Source: Litoditis marina (taxonomy: Eukaryota; Nematoda; Chromadorea; Rhabditida; Rhabditidae). From it: a DNA stretch of 64,000 bases. The DNA lies in NCBI GenBank assembly GCA_964036275.1, contig OZ038434.1:39703279-39767278 (forward strand), read 5' to 3'. This document shows positions 24,551-36,444 of this stretch, piece by piece. The notes beneath the pieces were generated by a model. It made no database searches. It was not told the DNA's origin and worked only from the letters and a program-made list of their open reading frames with translations. Positions within the stretch are counted from its first letter, which is position 1, and each line of letters opens with the position of its first letter. Both the position numbers and the translations under genes were made by a program.

Positions 24551-27500
24551 ATGTTGGTCCAGCTCGTGTATCTTTTCCTTCCCGCCACCATTTTCGCTGA
24601 TACTTCTGTGGTATTGAAGTCGTCCAGCTCCCCAACTTCTCTCCCACTCCCCGTTTCTTCCCCACTCGAAGGTGGAACTGCCTTAAACACTGTTCCCAGT
24701 AGTTTGGAGCGAAAAAGGACAAAGAGACAATGCGGTTAGTTTGAAATGCTTTGTTGACTAACTTTTTAGGCGAACATGAGGGCCCCTATCGGGATATATA
24801 CGTCAAAAGCCCGAAATGCCTAGGTAACATGACTCCGCGTGGTTTTTAAGTTTACTTTACTTTATTTCTTTCCAGCTTTTTTATTCACTTTCCTATATAT
24901 ATATTTATTAACCGCTACTCTTTCTATCTCTCTTTCTATACGTTTTTTGTTCCCTGAACTAATTCAATTTGATTGGTATAAGCTAACCTTTCCGCGGACT
25001 TTTACCTTCTGACGCCTACAACATTGGACCATTTCCCAGATCCGGTTTTGACAGAAACGTTGTTCAACGTTGTAAAGAAAAATGTGGTACTATGATCCTA
25101 CGAATCTTAAATTAGCCATAGATCGTGTTGTAACCCAGTTGACTCTTTGGAACTACGTTGGCATTAGAAAAACTTTTCAATTTCTCTTCTGCATGTATTT
25201 TGTGATCACAGTCAAACATGTTTAGGAACTATTGACGTTCGAAACATTCATATTCGAATACTGTGAACGTACAACGTACCCTTGAAAACTTTCACCTCGA
25301 CTAGTAACAAAATTTTCAGGTTTTGAGCAGTGAATCGCGCATACAAAATTTTTGTTTCGTTGTTTTGTTCAGAGGTTATGTCAGTTCAGTCAGTTTGACT
25401 CACTTAAAAAGTCAAAAACGACGTTGTATGAGGCAACCAGAATAAGTCATTCAAAATAAAAGTCATTAAAGTAAACGTCATTTGAAGGTAAAAGTCATTA
25501 AGTACAGAAACAGTTGAGAATCAAAAAAATTTTCGAAAATTTTCGTATTTTTCAAATCCTGACTAAAAATGAATTAATGACTTTTACTTTTAAATGACTT
25601 TTACTTTAATGACTTTTAATTTTAAATGACTTATTTCTGCTACCGTTGTATGAGTCGCTTTGGGGAAGGTAGACATGTATCTGACCTTACCCGCTGTGTT
25701 TGTAGTTTGATCCCAGCGTTTTTCGCTTGAAACTCAAAAATTACTAATTCATTCGGCCAGCAAAATAGACCTTGAGTAACAGTACTCCCGAAATGTTTCG
25801 CTCTTCCAAAAGCGAGTCTAAACTGTGGGTTTCAAACTATTCTCCCTTGTTTCCAGTTCGATCCTATATCCAACAAAGTACAATTCGAATATTCAACTCT
25901 ATATGATAGGGAGAGAGATATAAATAATGAAAAATATGAAAACTTTAGCAATGAAGAAGTTCAATAGAATTAGTATAAAAAACGAGTGTAAAGAAAGTAA
26001 AGATTAGTTTTGGATAAACATGTACAAGAAATATAAGAGAAGTCCAATAAAAATATTTTGAGGAAAATCTCGCTCGGTCTAATATCGCTCGGTTTAAAAA
26101 TTCAAAAAAAGGATACCGAGTTTTTTTGCTACCGGAAGAAAACTTCTGACTGCGACTCACAATAATCTAGCTTATACTCCGTTGTTTTCAAGAGAAGCGA
26201 GATTAGCATTTTCCTCAAAATATTTTTATTGGACTTCTTTTATATTTCTTGTACATGTTTATCCAAAACTAATCTTTACTTTCTTTACACTCGTTTTTCA
26301 TACTAATTGAACTCTTTTTCTATGGTTACGAAGTAACGGTCATTTTTGATAAAAATGATATTTTTGAACAATAATCTTTACTTGTTTACAAGGAATTGTA
26401 TGTTTTTCTATTGGAGTTTAAACCGCGCCGTAGTTCAGAACGTTTGTGTAGTTGTAACCTCGTTCAAGTGATAGCAAATGTTGTGCTCCAGGCAGGAATC
26501 GAACCTCCGTTCGCCGTGCGTAAATAGAGCTTTTATCCAATCCGCCATTCAGACATGTGAATCGGAGAGAAAACCAAGCTGTACCCGCCTGTCATGAGTT
26601 CGTCATTGGAAAACGTCTTCCTACTACACGTTTAACTCTTCTTTCATTTTTATTTTCACAAAACCGGTCTATCCATAATTTTTGCGAGACCATTTTCGGT
26701 CGTCTCACACGTAATATTCAAATTTACGACACACCTGAAAAATACGTATACCTCAACTTTTTTATGGCTTTTCAACAGTGTAAGAAATTTCGGAATAAGT
26801 TGATTTTGAGCAAAACTATGCCCAGATTTGAGGAGCCGGACACTTTTGTCGCCGCCGCCGCCGCCGCCGCCCCGCACGAAAGCCATTTCTGCGAGACGTT
26901 GGGTCCTCTAACTCCTCTCAACAAATTTTTTCTTGGAACGTGAACTTAATTTCTTGTAGACGAGTTGCCCTTCAGTAATTCATGCAAATATCTAGGGAAA
27001 TGGTCGACGTACTTTGAAGAAAATTGTAATAAACTGTTTTGTAATGTCTGCAGACCTTCGAACAAAAACTAATCTGCGCAGCGCTCCGCCCGATAAATTA
27101 TTCATACATCGAATTGTGAGATTGCCCTTTGAGTGGTAGTCCTATATCTAGACTAATGCCCAAAACACCACTCGGGACAGTGTCTGCAGTTATTGTGGTA
27201 ATTATGTAGCAGAATAATATGCATTGGGTTCTACTAGTACAACAAAATTGACTTGCAATAAATTTAAATAAAGAGGTTGTTTTTAGAAGTCTAGAACTTT
27301 ACGGGCTGTAATCCTATTATAATTATTGGCTACAGAGTCCAAGTTGTAACTAGATACAGGAGAAATAGAGTAAGAAAAATGCATTTTCTATGATATTGAT
27401 TAATATCATTTCAGGAGATTTCGGCTGTGGAGGTGGAGGTGGTGGTGGATGTCGTGGTAGCGGCTGCAACAGAGGTGGCGGTTGCCGCGGCGCCGGATGT

Positions 27501-30113
27501 GGCGGCGGCGGCTGTCGGGGAGGAGGCTGCGGGAGAAACTGTCAGTTCGAGATTTATATATTTTCTTATTCCAACTCAGACGTCTACAGTTGGAAAGGTT
27601 CAACTTTCAGAGTGTTGCTTGACACGTGAAATTGGGCGGTTTTTGAAATGTTCATAATAGTTGTGCGTGGTTGTGTCTGGATACAATCACACTTCTGCTT
27701 GATCAAAGCCGTTTGTGTGATACGAAAATGCTCATAAACAAAACAGGAGTCCGCACAGGAAACATCAAGACCACATATGCTGTTGGTCAATTCCACAGTC
27801 ACGTGAAACACTTTAAACACAGCAGAACACAGAAACGTGCAATGACAAAGTGCTCGATTCCCTATCAGAACACTAACTTTACTTGACTATCTAAATCACT
27901 TTTAGTATAGGAAACATCAAGACTAAACACCAGTGCGAAAATAATATTTCCATCTCAGCCAATTTCGTACTTGCAGTTTGCGCGAACCCGTGCGGTGTCA
28001 GACTATCCATGTGCTGTGATGATCCGGTGAGTTTGAGGGTAATATTCTTCCCAGTAATATAATAGTTTGAGGGTATTTATTGTTGTGAGACTGATCCTAC
28101 GGGAACGTGACCTCTATATTCTCTGCTATTGTTGTAATATTATTGTATATTATTGTAACTATAATATATAGCAAGTGTTCAACACACAGAGTAACCTGGA
28201 ATAAATACAAGTTGTGTGTACTGACAGACACAACACCGACTCTTCCCGAATCAGTTGGTTCGGTTAAAAATCGCACCGTTCGGGAAGAATAGGGTCGAGA
28301 GGGAGTTTGTCAAGTTCAATTATCATAGATACCATTGCATTATTAAGTTAATCATTTTTATGAAAGACATCAGAAATGAACGACACAACCTTTTACACAA
28401 TATGCAATTATGTTTGCATCCTCATATTTTGTATCATACGCTTCACTTGCGTAATAAATTCTTTCATTCACAAGAGAGTCACGTTTCCAATTTGTTATTT
28501 TCGGACATATAGGCCTTGCTCTTCTCCACGCCAGCCTGTACTTTGTACTTTGCCTCATCTCGCTTGCAGTTTAAAGAATGACGATTATGTGCTCCAATCT
28601 CAACGCTTCAGTCCTTTAAACTGCAATACATTCTTCAATTGCAATTTAAAGGACTGACGCGCCGAGATTGGAGCACATAATCGTCCTACTTTAAACATTG
28701 TCAACTATGGCTGCATTGAATTCACACTACAACTCAGCTATGGTTATCTCGTATAGTCTGTTTAGTTTGTTGCGAAATGTAATCAAAAACAAACTGTTAG
28801 AGGTCGTATGCCCAGCCACGCAATTGTTCTCTGAGTACGTGTGCTAGAAGATCCCGGCACCTTCATCCCATCCTGCGTCTCTCGCTCTGCCTCACTATTT
28901 CTTGTCTCTTTACATCCCTGTCGGATGTAAGAGAAGAGAAATAGCGTGTGTTTGACGAAACGCAGGATGGGATGAAAGTGCCGGGATCTTGGCATACGTA
29001 CTCTGTTCTCTCATCCCGCCAGAATACCGTGTCCGAAAATAGTGCACAAAGCGAGAGACGCAGGATGGGATGAACATTCCGGACTGTTCTAGCATACGTA
29101 TTCAGATTCAGGAATTAATTCTATATCCGATTGGGTTATGTTGGTGATGCATTTTTTGGGTGATAATCAATTGATACCTAGAATGAAAAAGCTGTTTTCC
29201 TTCAAAGACAAAACGGTTCTCAGTGTTCCTTTTGATGGTAACCTGGGGTAAACCAGGTTACCCACTCAGGTAACCTGTGAAACCGGTTATGTTACCAGAA
29301 ACCCGGTAAGCTATCAAATTGGCCGTATTCAGGCTCCTCGTCCGTGCGTTGGTTGCGGACTGAACTCGGGGCGAGCCGTGTTTCCTGCGGCCGTGCCAGT
29401 GGTAGCGCAGGTGGGTCAATCACACATAGTCCTTGCCAACGGAAAGACGGGAGAGTACTGTGTATTTCAATTTCTGCTGTGTACGGCGTAAGTCTCGGAT
29501 TTGAACGCCCAGCTACGAAACTTTTTCTCGCGTATTCGCTTCCGGCAAAAACAAAACTTTATAAATGTGACATCCTGTTAATATATCAAACACAACAGAA
29601 CGCAGAAACGTGCAATGACAAAGGGCGCGATTGTTTATTAGAATGTTAGCTTCACGTGACTATTGAATATACTTCTAGTATACTTGAAGTTTGGAGCCAT
29701 GTGCAGGAATATCCCGCTTCAAAAAACTCTCCTCATATACTGCAGCACAGGCGCTATCAATTGGGAAACCATATTTTTTCCATTTTTCGGAATGCATTTC
29801 GCTCGGAGCTCGAACTACTTGGTTTTTTGTTTTCAACTTGAGACCTCACTTGTGATTTATATTAGTAGTAAATTGAATAGTCACGTAAAGTCAGCATTCT
29901 AATGGGGTATCGTGCACTACCTTTGTGAGTTTACTGTGTTTAACATGTTTCGCGTAACTTTACAATTGACTAATAGTGTAATAACTATTCTATTCTAAAT
30001 TGCAGAACACGTGTTGCGCGTGCTGCATGCCGACGTGCGTGCCGCGCTGCGTCAATTTCGGAGGTTGCGGATGTAACAGATTCAATCGATTCGACTACGA
30101 CTACTACGGATAA
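24551..30113 (+). CDS. Secreted Gly/Cys-rich small protein, 155 residues
   Basis: Four exons: 24551-24734, 27415-27540, 27977-28026 and 30006-30113, joined in phase (468 nt). Residues 1-16 form a signal peptide (MLVQLVYLFLPATIFA). A Ser/Pro-rich segment follows, then a furin-type site RTKR (56-59), then a Gly/Cys block (62-103), and a cysteine-dense end with CCACC and the tail RFDYDYYG. From residue 61 on there are 20 cysteines in 95 residues, all in a glycine-rich context. The layout suggests a proprotein cleaved at RTKR that releases a disulphide-crosslinked peptide or matrix protein. I do not recognise a named family; cuticle or seam secretion is a guess. Introns 1 (2.7 kb) and 3 (2.0 kb) are full of repeats. 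The long introns make the model less certain than the collagens, but all phases agree and the cysteine pattern continues across every junction. Confidence 0.75.
25440..25635. repeat. Inverted repeat of AAGTCATT words
   Basis: The left half has AATAAAAGTCATTAAAG words and the right half their complements (AATGACTTTTACTTT), each repeated two or three times. It lies in intron 1 of the Gly/Cys-rich gene. Confidence 0.75.
25957..26314. repeat. Foldback element, arms about 118 bp
   Basis: Left arm 25957-26076 and right arm 26199-26314 are close reverse complements (for example GTGTAAAGAAAGTAAAG against CTTTACTTTCTTTACAC), with a 120-bp loop. No coding content. It lies in intron 1 of the Gly/Cys-rich gene. 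Confidence 0.85.
26450..26560 (-). repeat. tRNA-like sequence, probably SINE or tRNA relic
   Basis: On the minus strand, a consensus-like B box (GTTCGATTCC) is preceded at about 50 bases by an A-box-like TGGCGGATTGG. The T stem has one mismatch and no acceptor stem can be drawn, so it is not called a tRNA gene. Confidence 0.45.
26846..26872 (+). repeat. GCC trinucleotide run
   Basis: About eight consecutive GCC/CCG triplets within intron 1 of the Gly/Cys-rich gene; the polyalanine frame over it is not supported as coding. Confidence 0.8.
27777..27910. repeat. MITE family with TCACGTGA near both ends (copy)
   Basis: Starts GCTGTTGGTCAATTCC, contains CAGTCACGTGAAACAC and ends in TTGACTATCTAAATCAC. 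It lies in intron 2 of the Gly/Cys-rich gene. Confidence 0.7.
28573..28693. repeat. Foldback MITE (GACGATTATGTG ends), good copy
   Basis: Left end AAAGAATGACGATTATGTGC, right end its inverted counterpart CACATAATCGTCCTACTTT, and internal TTTAAACTGCAATAC against TTGCAATTTAAAGG. Nearly the whole 120 bp can pair. Confidence 0.85.
28831..29105. repeat. Foldback repeat, compound copy
   Basis: A complete copy of the 15407 family (28831-28990) is followed by a second half-copy (to 29105), sharing GAGACGCAGGATGGGATG. Confidence 0.75.
29426..29576 (+). mobile_element. SINE-like element, internally deleted copy 5
   Basis: The head (GCCAACGGAAAGACGGGAG) and tail (TTTATAAATGTGACATCC) are recognisable, but the A-box region is missing and the B box is degraded. 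It lies in intron 3 of the Gly/Cys-rich gene. Confidence 0.6.
29585..29985. repeat. Two MITE copies around unique DNA
   Basis: Copies of the TCACGTGA family at 29585-29694 and, in the opposite orientation, 29872-29985, with about 180 bp between them. The arrangement ends shortly before exon 4 of the Gly/Cys-rich gene. Confidence 0.65.
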
Positions 30114-30204
30114 ACTTTAACAGTTACATCACATCTTAATTATTTATGTTATTTTGTTGTGTTAGAAATAATGAACATTTTATTTGCAGCCGTTCAGCAT
30201 TACA

Positions 30205-30450
30205 TTGTTAGTAAAGCATGTTAAACATGTTAAACACAGCAGAACGCAGTAACGTTCAATGAAAAAGTGCATGATGTCTGATTAGAATGCTTACTTAAAG
30301 AAGGACGATTATGTGGTCCAATCGCAACGCTTCAGTCCTTTAAACTGCAATACATTTTTCAATTGCAGTTTAAAGGACCGTTGACACGAGATTGGTCCAC
30401 ATAATCGTCCTACTTTAACGTGACTATTCAATTTACTTCTAGTATAGCCG
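30205..30450. mobile_element. MITE interrupted by a second MITE
   Basis: The outer element is the TCACGTGA family (30205-30297 and 30417-30450). The inner element is a foldback MITE at 30298-30416 with ends AAGAAGGACGATTATGTGG and CCACATAATCGTCCTACTT. TA lies at both junctions. Removing the inner element leaves a sequence like other intact outer copies (AATGCTAACTTTACGTGAC type). Confidence 0.85.
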
Positions 30451-31246
30451 GTGGCCGTATTTGTCAATCCCCGGGAAGCTAAAATATCTTCCCGCGGAGA
30501 GATAGATCACGAAAAGAGTGTCCTGCTGAGGAAGGTCCAAAGACGCGCCGACATTGCTGAATACGGCCAGTGATTATAGTTCAGATCATTCCTACTGATA
30601 CTCCTACAGTACTTCAATTTTCAAATGCTGTTTTATAATGTAAACATACTTTTTCTGAATATTTTCGAACATTCTTTGTAATCGGGAATCATATAATGCG
30701 GAAAATAATAATCTTTTCGATAACATTTACTCAATTAAAACGAACTAAAAGCTTTGTAATCTCACTGTTGGGGTCTCAGTGGAAATTGAAAGGGCTACCG
30801 TGTCTATTCAACAATCATCGAACCAATTTTTCATGCTAAGCGCACTTACAGTACCACAGCTAACATCTGTAATTCTGTAATCACAGGTTTTCTACGGTTT
30901 CGATGTAAAAGGGTTGAAACCGGAAATGGCTTTTCATCAAAGTTAGATGTTAGGCGTTTGATCTGTAGGTATGCGCTGTATTGAGGTTCTTGAAAGCAAA
31001 AAAGTTGTAGGAATGTCTTTCTTTAAAGTACTAGAATTCTATGATTCCGCTCGATGGATGAACAGTGCTCAAAGTAGAGCAAACAACAGTGCGAATTGAA
31101 TAGCCTGACAGGGAGGGTTGTAAGTCAGAATCAGAGAATTTTCTACCTGAACCTTTACACTTCCGACTTTGCTACATCTTTCCCATTCAACCACTGTCTG
31201 TTAGATGTGTTGAAGCTATATGTGATCTAAATAGTTTAAAACGCAG

Positions 31247-31552
31247 AATTCACTGGAGAACCGGGTCCTTCCCGAACCAAACCGCGAACCGGTCACTGGA
31301 GAACCGAACGAACTGAACCGAACCAACTTTTGAACCGACCGGTTCTCCAGTGAATGCTTCGAACCGAACCGACATTGATCATGAATTAAACAAGCAAGTC
31401 GTAGACAAGGTAAAATGAGTCTATTCCGGTTCGGTTCGAAGCATTCACTGGAGAACCGGTCGGTTCCAAACAACGGTTCGGTGGGTTCGGTTCGGTTCTC
31501 CAGTGACTGGTTCGCGATTCGGTTCGGGAAGGACCTGGTTCTCCAGTGAATT
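31247..31552. repeat. Foldback element, arms about 127 bp
   Basis: Left arm 31247-31374 and right arm 31426-31552 are reverse complements at high identity. Both ends are AATTCACTGGAGAACC and its inverse GGTTCTCCAGTGAATT, and the ACTGGAGAACCG word recurs three times in each arm. Low-complexity Arg/Asn/Glu frames across it are artefacts. Confidence 0.88.
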
Positions 31553-33707
31553 GGCCCAGACGCCTGCATGCATTTTCAGATGTCCCTCTAAAAAACATAA
31601 ATCCTAGTTGGCTCATATAGCCAAGATAACGAGAATTACTTCGGAAAATTGCGCTTTAGATTCCATCCACTTATGGCTTGCATGTAGTTATTTAGTACGC
31701 GCCATGTTTATTTACAGATCTCAGTGCCTGCGTTTTACTAGCGTCATTGTGTTTGTCGTAGTAGGCTGCAGTTTTTTTTTCAACAAAATTTAATTAATTT
31801 ATAATATTCGATTCATTCCGCACATATATATTAATTATTCCAATGATTCTCGGCTCGATTCGGTTCTAATGATTTCTTTCATTGGTTTGGTCGCTCTCAT
31901 CTAACTCGCTTGGTGGAAAGTTCGTTACTTTGGAAAGTAGTAATCGTAAATGTTGTTGAGTAGGAAAGTAGAGTAGAGAGTAGACCCACGGCAGTTTTAA
32001 GTTTTTCGAGCCTCAAGTTTTGAATGGCCTGAATCATACCAAATTTAGAATTTTTCAATGGCACGAAATATTTTCAAATGATCACACGCAACGAGCTGGA
32101 AAGTTATCGATCTAATCAAAGTTCACTTTAATTTTCAAAAGGTTCGAGCCTATATCCCTATACGAAGTTGGTCGCTGATTTAAGGTTAAGCGGTTTCTCT
32201 CCTTTCTAGCAACATATCCTAATGTCTGAACCACGCAAGGCCAGCTGTTGCTTTTCAGAGAGAGAAAGTACTCTGCTGTCGCCGCCTGTCGCGGTATCTT
32301 CAAAGCAATTTGCGTTCCGCATTTGATACTACGTTGTTTGATGATAGTGCCAACATTAAATCATCAAAGAATTCGAAAGCGAAACAAAGTACTACCTTAG
32401 CGACTATCTCTATCCACTTTTCACCTAAATCGGAAGATTAGAAACCCTTATTGGATCTATGTGGCTATTGAGACAGGTTTATGCTGTATGATCGAATCAT
32501 CGAAATATTCGAAAACAAAACAAAGTGCGTTAACCCTAGCAGTGAACGTTAAATTTTCTTCCTCCATAAAGTCCCCGTTCGACACATTTTGCTTCTTACC
32601 TTATATAATTTTTTCATCCAAAAGTTTAGCTTGTTAGGCTCCTTCGAATTTCGGACTTTAGCCCACGTCTTAAGCCCCTGGACTCGTTCACTTGATTGGA
32701 TGATTAGATACTCTTTACTACTCACTAATTTCTACAGTTTCGTGATCGATACTAAGTTATTGCATTCCTCTCGCTCATTTTCCCATCTCGTGCCTTGTTT
32801 TTCTCGCTTTTCAAACAGAAAAACAGAAACTGATTCAGCTGATTTGTTTGTTAGATGAGATAGCTTCGCGAATGTTTTGTTTATGATTCAGATAAAGTAT
32901 TGATTTGTATTGCCATTAGTTACGAACTGTGCTCTACACAGCATAGTATAATCGAAATAGTCATGTCGAGTACTTTCAAGTAGGCACTTATTATAGTCTA
33001 TACTATGTGAATGACGTGTAATAAATTTACATTACAATCATCATGCCTACTGCGATTCTTGAATGACTATTGGTTCTTACCTACTTAGGGAGAACGAAAA
33101 AGATCTCCAGGAAATTTCTCTTGTTGGGAAAGACCTATTTTTCAGACTAGCGGCAACAATCTCTTCACTTCTGATATTGAGACGCTAGTGGTGGTTTGTA
33201 AATGTATCGTTTGTTTTCCCAAAAACTCTGCAGGTGTCTGAGTCTGATATATGCAAAACAAATGCAATATGCTTGAGACTGAGATATGGATTGCGATACG
33301 CAGTCTATTCTATTTTTGTTGCCAAATTGCAATTGCACCGACGAGCGAGTAAATAATGATGGTGTTTCGCTCTTGTTTGCTTTCTCTCTCGATTGAATGG
33401 CTTTGCACTCGGATCATTATCCATCTAAATGTACTTCTTATTTGGCTTTCCACTTCTACACGTTCTGCAAAACTGAAACAGATTGTAATACCTGTTGCAC
33501 GTATACGTATACTTATACTCGTACCCCTACATAATAAGTAATAAGTGCATAAGTTGGGATGGGAGTGTTGAAGCAGGTTTTTGGACTGTTAAGTTCTCTG
33601 AGAAATGTTCTTTAGCTTTTTTGATATACATTCATGCCTATCTAACAAACGGCAACTAGAAACAGGCTCTCGCGTATATATACAGAGCCATAGATTGATG
33701 AAACAAT

Positions 33708-33934
33708 CATAGGTAAAAAGGGGTCTAACCTTGCTTTTCAAAAGTGAAGGGGGTTAGATCGCTCTTGTTGCAAAAGTGAGGGGGATGAGGGTAGCATTCA
33801 TTGGCTGGTTTAAGACCAGCCAATGGATGCTGCACCCTCCCCTCATTGCGCAGCAAAAGTGAAGGAGGTCATTTGCTAACTCTTGTCAAAAAGTGAACGT
33901 AGTACCATCTCAGGATGGCACCTTTTTACCTATG
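33708..33934. repeat. Foldback element with CATAGGTAAAAAG ends
   Basis: Ends CATAGGTAAAAAG and CTTTTTACCTATG are inverted, and the centre has a perfect TTGGCTGG..CCAGCCAA stem. AAAAGTGAAGGGGG-type words are repeated in both arms. Confidence 0.8.
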
Positions 33935-34427
33935 GAAACAATGAACAACACTCTTGTTTTGTTTACTGGAAAACTATTCATGTCTCAATGAGAGGTATTA
34001 GGAATAACGTCTTGTTTCGCAAGACAAAACAGTTGAAACTGAAATGTGCGGAGTCATGGTAACCGAACGTTGTACATGAAATATCAAATTCGCTTCAGTT
34101 ATCAATCCACTCCATTATTATTTGTTTAATCAAGTTACATTTAAGTTTTTCGATTCTGTTGACTGTGTGCAGTGGTTTTTAAACATCGCTGTCTACAGCA
34201 AATACTTTCTACCGCAAGGCGCAAATTTCGTTTCGTAGGATACACCATACAAACATGAATACAACAAAAATACGAGGGCTGGTCTCAACTCTCAAATATG
34301 TCTTCAATGTGTTGACAATCTGAATAAGGTTTCATTCATATTTATAGAGTAGGAGTCCAAATGGGAAAATCATACTCTTTTTATAATGTATACAAGAATG
34401 ACCGAAGGATCGAGAAATGTCCATACA

Positions 34428-34590
34428 CTAGCAAGGTTGTCCGAATAGTCAGAAAAGTTCAAAAAACGGACTACTTTTTAGCCGAAAAGATGAAAATCGG
34501 TCTACTTTTGATGAAAATTCCTTAGTTTTCGCGTGTTTACATTCGAAAACGGATTAGTTTTTGTCGCTTAGTCAGACCTTACTCGTGTAT
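34428..34590. repeat. Abundant MITE with CATACACCAGTAAGG ends
   Basis: Typical copies begin CATACACCAGTAAGGTC and end in the inverted CTTTACTGGTGTATG, with AAAGTAGTCCGTTTTTC words inside. It is very frequent in ENT and SET-gene introns: 38301-38600 (interrupted), 38935-39060, 51965-52112, 53020-53200, 54777-54945, 55540-55675, 55870-56045, 57011-57177 and 60507-60662, plus many fragments. Confidence 0.75.
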
Positions 34591-35206
34591 GGAAATGTCC
34601 CCCCCTCCCATGTTTTTGTGAGCTGCCGGTGTTTCTCCTCGCAATCTGGTCGTTTTTCGTTGAAAAGCGAGGAGGGATCGCCATTCCAATGGTTTTTCTG
34701 CCATTTTCCGACTGGGGGGAGGGGGAGAGGAAAGGGGGCGGGGCCTAGAGTGTTGTTATGGGTAGACATGCTCAGTCTGGTCTGTGGTCCAGTTGGCCAC
34801 GTGCCAGCTACTGGCCTGCTCCGGCTACCCAAATACACTAGTAATAATATAATTATTTCATATTATTACTAGTGTGTTTGAATAGCTGGGGCGAGCTAGT
34901 AGCTGAGTGTGCGTACGCTTAGTAATGTATGTGAGAGTAATGTATGTGTATGTGTATTATACGAGAGAGATTTCGATTCAATTATCTCAAATTTTCGTAG
35001 TTTTGGGTCAAAAAGACCAGATTTAGTAAATATTGGTCCTTTTTTGACCTATTCAAAATAACGCTCCGAGGGAGAACACGAAATCGGTTTGCAAGTTAAT
35101 TAGTTGCACCTTAAACGAGGTTACTAGCAAAAGATTCTTCGAAAAATCCAGTAACCTGGTTGTTGTCTAGTAAAGGTGTTCTGTATCTATTTTTCTATTC
35201 TATCTT

Positions 35207-35208
<2 letters not shown>

Positions 35209-35278
<70 letters not shown>
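35209..35278 (+). repeat. (CT)n microsatellite
   Basis: About 34 uninterrupted CT units. Ser/Leu and Arg/Glu frames over it are not genes. Confidence 0.95.
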
Positions 35279-35280
<2 letters not shown>

Positions 35281-36159
35281 GTTTTCGGGTGTCACTGTTC
35301 CATCAACACAGTCTATTATCATGCATGTCCTCCTTTCTCTTTCTATCCAGTTGTGGCAGTCTGTGAATATCCCTATTATACTCACTACAACTGTATACTT
35401 AATAACCATGTTTCACTAAACTTGTCGGAATGGTGGAGAAAAATTAAAAAACGGATTACTTCTGGCTAATATCGCAATAGTTACCCGATTAGGTGAACAA
35501 ACGGGTTCTTCCAATAGAATAGTCACACTTATTAATATAATATAGTTATTAATGTATATTAATAACTGTGTTGTCTTCTGAGTTATTTAAAGTATCCTCA
35601 CAAGTTTTATGGCGTGGTCAAATTCCAATCTGGACTGCTTATAGCTTGTTTGGTCTCTACTTTTCTAAAATACATATGTCCTGCGGGTTAATAAAAGTGA
35701 CCAAACTAATCTGAATATGTTGGTTGTTGTTATAACCGGGTGGTTATTAACCACCCGGATCAAACTACATCTATTATTAGAAGCTGGCGATATATGCCGG
35801 CGTAGGAAGCTTAACTCTTCTCGAAACTAAATGAATGATTAAGGGGGTTGGTGTGCCCTTTTGGTCAACCGTAATGAATTGCGATTATAAGGTCAACAAA
35901 CAGGTTGGTGGGTAACAGGATAAGGCGATTTCCAGGTTCCAGCTACCTTATACGATTTTCATTTAGGGCATTTCCTTCTAAAAGAGGTCATTTTTTATAT
36001 TATATTCTTAGGGCGTTGGGGATTATAGGGTCGAAAATAAGCGATACCCTGAACGTTTTTGATGTTCAAGTAAGAAGTTTGACATACTCCATCTTGAAAA
36101 GTAAACAAGTGAAAAATGTTCGGGTTTTGGATAGTGCTCGGTGCTCGGGTCATTCGGAA

Positions 36160-36236
36160 CTATCTCTATCTCTCTTCTCTCTTTCTCTTCTCTCTTTCGC
36201 TCTCGTCTCCCCCCCCCCCTCACTCTCTCTCTCTAT

Positions 36237-36279
<43 letters not shown>

Positions 36280-36330
36280 CCCCTCTCTCTGCTCTCTATC
36301 TCTCTCTCTCTCTGTTTCGCTCTTCTCTCT
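36160..36330 (+). repeat. CT-rich microsatellite, imperfect
   Basis: CT runs broken by C-runs and occasional G. It lies about 100-280 bp before the ENT start and so would be part of its leader or outron. Confidence 0.85.
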
Positions 36331-36424
36331 TTCTTGTTCTGTATTTACGCGTTTCGGGTATTTCTATTGTTATTAGTTATTTATATATATTTTTATTTCA
36401 GGTGAATAAGTTTATCTTATTTCT

Positions 36425-36433
36425 CTCCTTCAG
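36425..36433 (+). promoter_or_regulatory. Likely spliced-leader acceptor of ENT gene
   Basis: TCCTTCAG ends 11 bases before the ATG at 36445, in a pyrimidine-rich context. A cis-spliced 5' UTR exon is the alternative. Confidence 0.45.
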
Positions 36434-36444
36434 TTGCTGTAATT

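Larger units (their letters stand above)
30451..36430. other. Intergenic region before ENT gene
   Basis: No gene is supported. It contains foldbacks at 31247-31552 and 33708-33934, a MITE copy at 34428-34590, a perfect short palindrome at 34838-34885 (ACTAGTAATAATA arms), a (CT)n tract at 35209-35278 and a CT-rich tract at 36160-36330. A minus-strand frame at 34572-34838 has no recognised motif. Confidence 0.5.

Noticed and set aside
26450..26560. Functional tRNA gene on the minus strand
   Set aside because: No acceptor stem can be drawn and the A box deviates from consensus.
31216..31616. 117-residue frame rich in Arg, Asn and Pro
   Set aside because: It is the translation of a foldback element; its repeated peptides mirror the repeated DNA word.
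34572..34838. 88-residue minus-strand frame with a Pro-rich middle
   Set aside because: Looks protein-like in composition but has no splice context, homologue or partner that I can recognise.
35160..35469. Leu/Ser-rich and Arg/Glu-rich frames
   Set aside because: Translations of the (CT)n microsatellite.
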